Positions 7,155 through 14,793 of a stretch of DNA of 25,149 nt are shown here, piece by piece; positions within the stretch are counted from its first letter, which is position 1; each line of letters begins with the position of its first letter. The DNA is from Polychytrium aggregatum. Lineage: Eukaryota > Chytridiomycota > Chytridiomycetes > Polychytriales. The position numbers and the translations under genes were made by a program. The notes beneath the pieces are model-generated. The model did not search any database. It saw nothing but the letters and a program-made list of their open reading frames with translations, and had not been told where the DNA came from. The stretch is taken from the NCBI RefSeq assembly GCF_025602895.1, contig NW_026516540.1:1-25149 (forward strand), written 5' to 3'.

Positions 7155-10100
7155 CTATCCGAGTCGATCGAGACTGGTTTGTGCAAAAGTGTTGCCCTGT
7201 GCAGCTGCCTTTTGATACCAGTATCGGGCAGTGCCGATGTTCTTGGTGGCACCCTTGCCGTCACGGTAGCAGTCGCCGAGCCAGTCCTGCGCACTTGCAT
7301 TCCCCTGATTTGCGGCCTTGGTGAACCACTCGACAGCTTTCGCATAGTTTTGGGTGGCACCTTCGCCTTTGTAGTAGCAGACACCGAGGCTGAATTGGGC
7401 ATTTGTACTCCCCTGGTTGGCGGCTTTCGTATACCACTCGACAGCCTTGGCATAGTCCTGGGTGACGCCTTGACCATTACGGTAACAGACGCCGAGGTTG
7501 AACTGGGCACTTGCATTCCCCTGATTGGCCGCCTTGGTGTACCACTCGGCAGCCTTACCATAATCCTGGGTGACACCTTGACCGTTGTCATAGCAGAGAC
7601 CGAGCCAGTTCTGAGCACCAGCATTCCCCTGGTTGGCTGCTTTCGTATACCACTCGACAGCCTTGGCATAATTCTGGATGACACCTTCACCTTTGCAGTA
7701 GCGGATACCGAGGCTGAGTTGAGCATTTGCATTCCCCTGGTTGGCGGCCTTGGTATACCACTCGACAGCCTTGGCATAGTCTTCGGTAACGCCATTGCCG
7801 TTGTAGTAGCAGTCGCCGAGCCAGTCCTGGGCATTAGCATAGCCCTGATTTGCGGCCTTAGTGAACCACTCGACAGCCTTCACATAGTTCTGAGTGACAC
7901 CTTCGCCTTTGTAGTAGCGGATACCGAGGCCGAATTGAGCATTTGCATTCCCCTGGTTGGCGGCCTTGGTATACCACTCGACAGCCTTGGCATGGTCTTC
8001 GGTAACGCCATTGCCGTTGTAGTAGCAGTCGCCGAGCCAGTCCTGGGCACTTGCATTCCCCTGATTTGCGGCCTTGGTGAACCACTCGACAGCTTTCGCA
8101 TAGTTCTGGGTGGCACCGTCACCTTTGTAGTAGCGGACACCGAGGCTGAATTGGGCATTTGTACTACCCTGGTTGGCGGCCTTGGTGAACCACTCGACAG
8201 CCCTGGCATAGTCCTGGGTGACACCTTGACCGCTAAAATAGCAATGACCAAGTTGGTTCTGAGCACTTGCATTCCCCTGGATGGCGGCCTTGATGAACCA
8301 CTCGACAGCCTTGACATGGTCTTGAGTGGCACCGTTTCCATCACGGTAACATATTCCAAGCATGAACTGAGCATTTGCATTCCCCTGGTTGGCTGCTTTC
8401 GTATACCACTCGACAGCCTTGGCATAGTCCTGGGCGACACCTTGACCGTTGTAGTAGCAGCTGCCGAGGTTGACCTGACCTAACACATGTCCCGTATTCG
8501 CAGCCTTGGTGAGCAATACTATGGCTTTGGCATGGTCCTGGGGGACTCCCTGACCTTCAAGATATTGGAGTCCAAGGCTTCGAATTGCATTTACGTCACT
8601 GCCTTCTGCCGATCTGCGATACCATTCGACGGACATGATGTGGTCCTGAGGAACACCAAAGCCCTCCAGGTAGCAGTCAGCCAGCACGTACTGACTGATG
8701 CTGTAGCCTTGATTGGCCAGTTCGTGCAGGATTCCAACAGCCAATTCTTGGTCTTTCTTTGTTCCAAAACCTCCGAGCATGCATCTTGCGACGAGGTGTC
8801 TGCAGAACCAATCGTCCTCAGCACCGAATTGGCAGAGTCGGAAGAACTTCGCTGCTATGGGCGAAGACAATTCAATCTTGCCATCACCATGAATGAAAGC
8901 CTGTCCGAAAGGAAACTCTGGTGTTTTGCTCTTGAGAAAGAATTGGTTGGCCTGGGGCTCATCTTGCTGTGTTCCGCGGCCGAGGTAATAACACCAACCC
9001 ATCATGAATGTTGCGATGGGCTTCATGATTGCGTCAGACGACTGGTTGTGGACCAGCTGCCAGTAGGCGAAGGCCTCAGTGTCACTCTTGGTGATGCCGA
9101 TGCCAGCAAAGTGCAGCCAGCCGAGCTGAAAGGCGGCTTCGAGGTTTCCAGAATCAGCAGCAGCCTGATACAGTTCGGCGGCAGTGGTCCAGGCAGGGTC
9201 ATTCGCTGCCTTACCATCAGAGACCATGCGGGCCGCAGTGAGATGAGATTCTGCGTCGCCGCGCCGAATGCTCATGACTACTGCCCTTGGGATACCAAGA
9301 TTGCCCAGTCGTTGTGCCAACGTTTGGCTCTCCGACGAGAGGGAAGAGTCAGCGGTATGCTGTTGCGAGCTTGGTTGGGGTCTATCGCTGTGAGGAGTTG
9401 GAGCTGGAGAAACGCTCAAGTCCTGGAGTCGGGTCGACAGGGCCAAATCCGATGGAGAACGGGCTGCTCCCAAAGTTTGTGGATGGATATCCTTGTAGTC
9501 ACTGAGGCTCAGGACAATATCCTTGAATGCGGGACGCATGGCGGGATCTTGATGCCAGCAGGCTTCGATGAGTGACCAAATATCTCCGGGGATGCCATCG
9601 AGTCGCTTGGGGCGCTTTCCCTTCTCGACCAGCCGCTCGATCGCTCGGCTTCTCAATGCTTGACCATCGACGGAAATCCAAACTGGACTAGCGTTGGTCA
9701 GGGCTTCGTACATGGTGATGGCGAAGGCATAGACATCCGTCTTGATCGTGGTGCCAGACGGATTCTCGTCGTCGAGCATCTCGGGAGCCATGTATCCCTC
9801 AGTGCCACCAGTCGAACCGCCGTTTCGATTGTGATTCATCGAGGCCGAGGTGTGCTTGGTTCTGGACAAGCCAAAGTCGGTGACGATGGCCTGGAAGGAT
9901 TTGTCCAAGAGGATGTTTGCTGCCTTGAGGTCGCCGTGGATGATTCTTCTGGCGTGCAGATAGGCCAGGGCCGACGCAACCTGGTACAGAAGACTGAGTT
10001 TCTCCTCGAGGGAAATGTTGTTATTGGCCACATAGTCACGAAGCGTGCCGTTTGGCATGAACGGAGAGACCATGAAAGGAGTGATCTTTTCACCGGCGTC

Positions 10101-10373
10101 GCCCTTGTCGCAGGCTCCGAGGAGTGGGAGGACGTGGGGGTGGCTGAGATTCTGCCAAACCCCAATCTCATGGTGGTAGCTGGCGAGCTCGGGGTCGTTT
10201 GGAGCGCCGAGGAGTTGCTTGATGGCGACTTGGGTGCCAAAGTAGCTGCCAGTGAATACCTCACCAAACCCGCCACGGCCGATGGGGCTGGCTGAGCGGT
10301 CGGTGATGTCGCTGGGCGATATGTACCAGGACGGTCTGTCCTGGGGCTGGTGGACAAAGGGTTTGCTGGTCAT
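7155..10373 (-). CDS. Gene K: TKL-type protein kinase with SEL1 repeats (1072 aa), left copy
   Basis: This is a single-exon frame from ATG at 10373. The kinase domain spans about residues 23-290: Gly loop GRGGFGEV (32-39), VAIK lysine K52, helix-C Glu E69, catalytic loop HGDLKAANIL (H146, D148, N153), DFGLSR (D166), APE (196-198) and the C-lobe Asp in KTDVYAF. All catalytic residues are present, so it should be active. HGD instead of HRD and the overall motifs fit the tyrosine-kinase-like (TKL) group, with Ser/Thr specificity likely. A Ser/Pro/Gln-rich linker (about 300-350) follows, then degenerate SEL1 repeats from about 395, and 12 near-perfect 36-residue SEL1 repeats at 629-1064 (core AKAVEWYTKAANQGNA). 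No signal peptide or membrane helix is visible, so a cytosolic signalling or scaffold kinase is inferred. It is divergent from gene C and convergent with gene A. It is 100% identical in protein to the right copy. Confidence 0.93.
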   Translation of the reverse strand: MTSKPFVHQPQDRPSWYISPSDITDRSASPIGRGGFGEVFTGSYFGTQVAIKQLLGAPNDPELASYHHEIGVWQNLSHPHVLPLLGACDKGDAGEKITPFMVSPFMPNGTLRDYVANNNISLEEKLSLLYQVASALAYLHARRIIHGDLKAANILLDKSFQAIVTDFGLSRTKHTSASMNHNRNGGSTGGTEGYMAPEMLDDENPSGTTIKTDVYAFAITMYEALTNASPVWISVDGQALRSRAIERLVEKGKRPKRLDGIPGDIWSLIEACWHQDPAMRPAFKDIVLSLSDYKDIHPQTLGAARSPSDLALSTRLQDLSVSPAPTPHSDRPQPSSQQHTADSSLSSESQTLAQRLGNLGIPRAVVMSIRRGDAESHLTAARMVSDGKAANDPAWTTAAELYQAAADSGNLEAAFQLGWLHFAGIGITKSDTEAFAYWQLVHNQSSDAIMKPIATFMMGWCYYLGRGTQQDEPQANQFFLKSKTPEFPFGQAFIHGDGKIELSSPIAAKFFRLCQFGAEDDWFCRHLVARCMLGGFGTKKDQELAVGILHELANQGYSISQYVLADCYLEGFGVPQDHIMSVEWYRRSAEGSDVNAIRSLGLQYLEGQGVPQDHAKAIVLLTKAANTGHVLGQVNLGSCYYNGQGVAQDYAKAVEWYTKAANQGNANAQFMLGICYRDGNGATQDHVKAVEWFIKAAIQGNASAQNQLGHCYFSGQGVTQDYARAVEWFTKAANQGSTNAQFSLGVRYYKGDGATQNYAKAVEWFTKAANQGNASAQDWLGDCYYNGNGVTEDHAKAVEWYTKAANQGNANAQFGLGIRYYKGEGVTQNYVKAVEWFTKAANQGYANAQDWLGDCYYNGNGVTEDYAKAVEWYTKAANQGNANAQLSLGIRYCKGEGVIQNYAKAVEWYTKAANQGNAGAQNWLGLCYDNGQGVTQDYGKAAEWYTKAANQGNASAQFNLGVCYRNGQGVTQDYAKAVEWYTKAANQGSTNAQFSLGVCYYKGEGATQNYAKAVEWFTKAANQGNASAQDWLGDCYRDGKGATKNIGTARYWYQKAAAQGNTFAQTSLDRLG
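7182..8489 (-). repeat. 108-bp tandem repeat encoding 12 SEL1 units of gene K
   Basis: Twelve 108-bp units without frame breaks encode residues 629-1064. Two unit types alternate over part of the array, DWLGDCYYNGNGVTED and FGLGIRYYKGEGVTQN, giving a 216-bp higher-order period. Units 4-5 and 11-12 are also close relatives. This indicates expansion by unequal exchange of one- and two-unit blocks. The repetitive composition keeps antisense frames open. Confidence 0.9.
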
Positions 10374-10904
10374 CCGGAAGGAGATGGATGGATGTGGGGT
10401 GCAAGGAGGAGCGGTAGAAGGCGGGGATTTTCGGCTTGGTCAGAAAGCCCTTGTCAGAGTGACTCCTGCGGCACAGGCAGCACGGCCAGGACACAAGCGC
10501 GCACAGGAACGTGTTGTTTGTGCTGCGCGTACACGTGGCATTTGCGCAGCAGCTCGATCGGGGCAACACTTGAACCACCCCATATGACAGGCTGGGGGGA
10601 AACAGTGTTTGATAGACACTCGGGGATATCATATCTCCCGGACATAGTACATGATGCCAGATCATATCAAACACTCGGCCAACAACGGCTGAGTGGATCA
10701 GATCATCCCCTTGGGTATCTGCCCTATGATGTCAGTCGAAGACTCGATTACCTTGCGGCTGGGCCCATCACTGGATCCAGCCAAGTTCCTGGTTTGGTGA
10801 CCGTGCCACTCCCATTCCATTCCACCCATCTCGCCTCATCTCATCGCCTGGACATCATCACTGCACTCTCCTCACATCCTAGTCTGTTGCATCATTCAGC
10901 CAAC
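10374..10904. promoter_or_regulatory. Divergent promoter region between K and C
   Basis: The 531 bp separate the start codons of K (minus) and C (plus), so both promoters must lie here unless a leader intron exists. The K side is pyrimidine-rich on its sense strand just before the ATG (ccatccatctccttccgg). The C side carries the duplicated 5' flank shared with gene A (10787-10904). A structured element lies at 10605-10674. No TATA box is evident. Confidence 0.6.
10605..10674. promoter_or_regulatory. Inverted-repeat element in the divergent promoter
   Basis: GTGTTTGATA (10605-10614) is inverted as TATCAAACAC (10665-10674). Between the arms sits a second imperfect palindrome, cggggatatcatatctcccg (10621-10640), and acactcgg occurs at 10616 and again at 10671. 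The central position between two divergent genes makes a regulator binding site plausible. The function is inferred. Confidence 0.35.
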
Positions 10905-12391
10905 ATGGCTCGATTGGCCATAGACGACCACAACCCTGACATCGTCACCATCATATGTTGCAACGACGGTTTCCAGCTTGCCCTCGACCACAACACCATC
11001 AAGATCTTGCTCAGAGTATGCAAACGAGCCCGACCCCTCCTGAGCTCCAAGATGCCTCGCTTCCACCGTTGGTGTCAGAGCATGGAGCTACTCAATCTGG
11101 AAGGACACCTGCGAATCGGTCTCACACCGAGCGACCAGATCGCCCTCTCGCTACACTTCGAGGATCAGGCTGCAGCCGACCGATCCTGGCTCGTTGCTCA
11201 AGCAGAGCAGGGCAATACTCCTGCCTCCTACTTCCTGGCAAGGATCCTCCAAACCGATCTCGGCCAAGGTGGAATGAAATGGACCGAGCGGGAAGTCAAA
11301 AAGCAAAGGATTTTCCAACTCCTTACATCAGCGACCAACACAAACCACGTAAGGGCCCGGTTCCACTTGGCTGACTGCTATCGCAACCGACTCGGGGTCG
11401 ACCAAGATCACAACAAAGCCGCCGAGTTGTATCGCAGTCTTGCCGATTGTGGGATCCCTCAGGCCCAAATTGCCCTCGGTCGATGCTACGAGAATGGTGA
11501 AGGTGTCGATCAAGACTTTGACGTAGCCATCGAGTGGTATTCCAAGGCCATAGACCAAGGCGGACAAGACGGTCGACTTCACATCGTATTCCTCCGAGGA
11601 TGGCTCTCGTTCATTGGCCACAGCGTCGAACAGAGCGACGTTAATGCGCTCAACCACTGGCAGGAAGTCAGCACCCAGTCCACCGATCCGATCATCAAAC
11701 CCATCGCAACTCACATGGTCGGATGGATGCACTACCTTGGCCGAGGAACCGTACGCGACGAGCCAAGGGTGTCAGGATCATCCGAGAGAACGAATCGGAA
11801 GATTTCCCACTCGGGGAGGATGAGTGTCTGGCATCGATTTGGCACAACATCAACTCTGAATCACCCGCATTTCGCAAGTTCTTCCAGTTTTGCCAGATGG
11901 GATCAGACCAAGACTGGCTGTGTAGTCATCTGATGGCTGTGTGTTTGTTGCTTAGAGATGGAACCAAGGAGGAGCAGAAGAAATCAGCGGGTACCTTGGA
12001 ACAGCTCGCCAACGACGGCCACAGCGACAGCCAGTTCTGGATCGGAATGTGTTACCACTTTGGCTGGGGAGCATCGGAGGATTACGAGAAGTCATTCGAG
12101 TGGTTCAGCAAGTCCGCCGACAAAGGCAACTCGTACGGGCAGTGGAGTGTTGGAGTGTGCCACTACTGGGGATACGGAGTAACCCAGAACCACGCCAAGG
12201 CATTCGAGTGGCTCCACAAGTCGGCGGAACAGGGCAATCGACAAGGACAGTACCGACTCGGTGAATGCTACAGAGATTATGAATATATGCCTGAGGACAT
12301 CGACGCTGCCGTCCTCTGGCTCCGCAAGGCCGCCGACCAGGACTTCCAGCCTGCCATCGACAGCCTCAAGGAACTCGGCAAGTGGCCCTAA
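10905..12391 (+). pseudogene. Gene C: SEL1-repeat paralogue of A, frameshifted, left copy
   Basis: It starts at ATG 10905, matching gene A's start. Residues 1-100 are nearly identical to A, followed by a divergent segment and SEL1 repeats. At 11767-11769 a GGG run replaces the GGGG of gene A (5879-5882 region), shifting the frame after about residue 288. The first frame then ends at 11933 after about 54 out-of-frame residues. The second frame stays open to TAA 12389-12391, with about 205 further residues collinear with A (SEL1 cores SADKGNSYGQW, AKAFEWLHKSAEQGN). The flanking 160 bp are otherwise identical to A, and the right copy has the same deletion. Either this is a young pseudogene encoding a truncated 342-aa protein, or the frame is recovered by an unknown mechanism. 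The full length would be about 495 residues. Confidence 0.75.
11217..11375 (+). other. Divergent tract inside gene C (arm-specific)
   Basis: This 159-nt tract replaces 162 nt in the right copy (13789-13950), with very low identity inside and identity on both sides. The 3-nt length difference keeps the frame. The right copy's version is 76 nt identical to gene A over part of its length; the left version is not. Confidence 0.9.
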
Positions 12392-12777
12392 TCCCGAGTT
12401 TGACCGACGTCCGCCTCTGATCATTGATTGACGGTTAGTACAATCGAATGACTCGGCTATGACAACTCGTAATAGTTCACAGTGCATTAGAGTCAGCGAG
12501 GACCACAACAGGTGTGCATGAGCTTGTTGTCTAACCCACTGCCGGATACCGTTTGGTACAAAGGCTTGTTAGAGGGCAGCACTATTTGTATATCGGATGT
12601 ATTCAATGTCAAATACAACATCACTGCTTCATCGGATCCACTCTGCAAGTTCACTTCTTCGTATCGTGGTGTCTCGTTGAGACGCTGAAAGTGCAATTTT
12701 TTCTGGCTGTTTGCATGTTCAGTGTTGAGTCATGGTTATTTGGAAGTGGCACTTGAGAATCGAACACAGAGATCAAT
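12387..12777. other. Non-palindromic central spacer (391 bp)
   Basis: The spacer separates the two arms and lies between the tail-to-tail gene C copies, so it holds both 3' ends and 3' flanks. It includes the last codon and stop of each copy: left ends proline-TAA, right ends histidine-TGA. About 12493-12550 resembles 6928-6990 (shared core ccacaacagg, gtgcatg, cccactgc). About 12598-12650, read on the minus strand, resembles 6636-6690 downstream of gene A (shared core gatgaagca and gtgatgtt). The spacer therefore looks like two diverged family-type 3' flanks abutting each other. I see no gene, tRNA or hairpin arm across the centre. Confidence 0.85.
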
Positions 12778-14262
12778 GCCACTTGCCGAGTTCCTTGAGG
12801 CTGTCGATGGCAGGCTGGAAGTCCTGGTCGGCGGCCTTGCGGAGCCAGAGGACGGCAGCGTCGATGTCCTCAGGCATATATTCATAATCTCTGTAGCATT
12901 CACCGAGTCGGTACTGTCCTTGTCGATTGCCCTGTTCCGCCGACTTGTGGAGCCACTCGAATGCCTTGGCGTGGTTCTGGGTTACTCCGTATCCCCAGTA
13001 GTGGCACACTCCAACACTCCACTGCCCGTACGAGTTGCCTTTGTCGGCGGACTTGCTGAACCACTCGAATGACTTCTCGTAATCCTCCGATGCTCCCCAG
13101 CCAAAGTGGTAACACATTCCGATCCAGAACTGGCTGTCGCTGTGGCCGTCGTTGGCGAGCTGTTCCAAGGTACCCGCTGATTTCTTCTGCTCCTCCTTGG
13201 TTCCATCTCTAAGCAACAAACACACAGCCATCAGATGACTACACAGCCAGTCTTGGTCTGATCCCATCTGGCAAAACTGGAAGAACTTGCGAAATGCGGG
13301 TGATTCAGAGTTGATGTTGTGCCAAATCGATGCCAGACACTCATCCTCCCCGAGTGGGAAATCTTCCGATTCGTTCTCTCGGATGATCCTGACACCCTTG
13401 GCTCGTCGCGTACGGTTCCTCGGCCAAGGTAGTGCATCCATCCGACCATGTGAGTTGCGATGGGTTTGATGATCGGATCGGTGGACTGGGTGCTGACTTC
13501 CTGCCAGTGGTTGAGCGCATTAACGTCGCTCTGTTCGACGCTGTGGCCAATGAACGAGAGCCATCCTCGGAGGAATACGATGTGAAGTCGACCGTCTTGT
13601 CCGCCTTGGTCTATGGCCTTGGAATACCACTCGATGGCTACGTCAAAGTCTTGATCGACACCTTCACCATTCTCGTAGCATCGACCGAGGGCAATTTGGG
13701 CCTGAGGGATCCCACAATCGGCAAGACTGCGATACAACTCGGCGGCTTTGTTGTGATCTTGGTCGACCCCGAGTCGGTTGCGATAGCATTCTGCAAGATG
13801 GAACTGGGCCATGGAATGGCTTGCCTTGGCTGCCCGCTTCAGATGGTGGAAGATTTGACTATGAGTGGCCTCCCGTTCGGACGCCCTCACAAACTGCCGG
13901 CCAGCGAATTCAACTTGGAGGGTCCTTGCCAGGAAGTAGGAGACCACAGCATTGCCCTGCTCTGCTTGAGCAACGAGCCAGGATCGGTCGGCTGCAGCCT
14001 GATCCTCGAAGTGTAGCGAGAGGGCGATCTGGTCGCTCGGTGTGAGACCGATTCGCAGGTGTCCTTCCAGATTGAGTAGCTCCATGCTCTGACACCAGCG
14101 GTGGAAGCGAGGCATCTTGGAGCTCAGGAGGGGTCGGGCTCGTTTGCATACTCTGAGCAAGATCTTGATGGTGTTGTGGTCGAGGGCAAGCTGGAAACCG
14201 TCGTTGCAACATATGATGGTGACGATGTCAGGGTTGTGGTCGTCTATGGCCAATCGAGCCAT
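12773..14262 (-). pseudogene. Gene C': SEL1-repeat paralogue, frameshifted, right copy
   Basis: This is the mirror of gene C with its ATG at 14260-14262. It carries the same one-base deletion (CCC on the plus strand at 13395-13397), so the break is not unique to one arm. It differs from C in the 13789-13950 tract, where it encodes IFHHLKRAAKASHSMAQF exactly as gene A does, and at the very end, where it finishes Lys-Trp-His-TGA as A's terminus does (Glu-Trp-His-TGA) rather than Lys-Trp-Pro-TAA. It is therefore a mosaic of C-type and A-type sequence. Confidence 0.75.
13789..13950 (-). other. Divergent tract inside gene C' with gene A-like sequence
   Basis: On the minus strand, 13782-13857 is identical over 76 nt to gene A 5419-5494. 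The rest of the tract (13858-13950) matches neither A nor C closely. Arm identity resumes on both sides. Confidence 0.9.
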
Positions 14263-14793
14263 GTTGGCTGAATGATGCAACAGACTAGGATGTGAGGAGA
14301 GTGCAGTGATGATGTCCAGGCGATGAGATGAGGCGAGATGGGTGGAATGGAATGGGAGTGGCACGGTCACCAAACCAGGAACTTGGCTGGATCCAGTGAT
14401 GGGCCCAGCCGCAAGGTAATCGAGTCTTCGACTGACATCATAGGGCAGATACCCAAGGGGATGATCTGATCCACTCAGCCGTTGTTGGCCGAGTGTTTGA
14501 TATGATCTGGCATCATGTACTATGTCCGGGAGATATGATATCCCCGAGTGTCTATCAAACACTGTTTCCCCCCAGCCTGTCATATGGGGTGGTTCAAGTG
14601 TTGCCCCGATCGAGCTGCTGCGCAAATGCCACGTGTACGCGCAGCACAAACAACACGTTCCTGTGCGCGCTTGTGTCCTGGCCGTGCTGCCTGTGCCGCA
14701 GGAGTCACTCTGACAAGGGCTTTCTGACCAAGCCGAAAATCCCCGCCTTCTACCGCTCCTCCTTGCACCCCACATCCATCCATCTCCTTCCGG
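14263..14793. promoter_or_regulatory. Divergent promoter region between C' and K', right copy
   Basis: Mirror of 10374-10904. It contains the inverted-repeat element at 14493-14562 and, next to C', the 5' flank shared with gene A at 14263-14380. I saw no differences from the left copy. Confidence 0.6.
14493..14562. promoter_or_regulatory. Inverted-repeat element, right copy
   Basis: Mirror of 10605-10674 with the same arms (GTGTTTGATA and TATCAAACAC) and the same central imperfect palindrome. Confidence 0.35.

Larger units (their letters stand above)
1..12386 (+). repeat. Left arm of giant inverted repeat (about 12.4 kb)
   Basis: Every feature of this arm reappears in reverse complement in 12778-25149: the same genes, tRNAs, minisatellites and intergenic sequence. 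The first bases of the window (cggatgccagtagc) are the reverse complement of the last ones. Matching ends at 12386, inside the penultimate sense codon region of gene C. Differences I found by reading are four one-base homopolymer indels in the outer 300 bp, isolated substitutions (for example 3442, 3898, 8661, 9519, 10011, 10176), a 9 versus 10 base G run at 3514, an 18-bp tandem-repeat difference at 4161, and two dense divergence tracts at 5581-5751 and 11217-11375. The window edge coincides with the palindrome edge, so the arm may continue outside or the contig may end here. Confidence 0.97.

Noticed and set aside
7062..9575. Very long antisense open frame opposite gene K (473 plus 362 codons in one frame, with a single stop at 8481-8483)
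   Set aside because: It overlaps a kinase/SEL1 gene with complete motifs. Its repetitive hydrophobic translation is what the complementary strand of a 108-bp SEL1 array gives. It is the same in the right arm only because the arms are identical.
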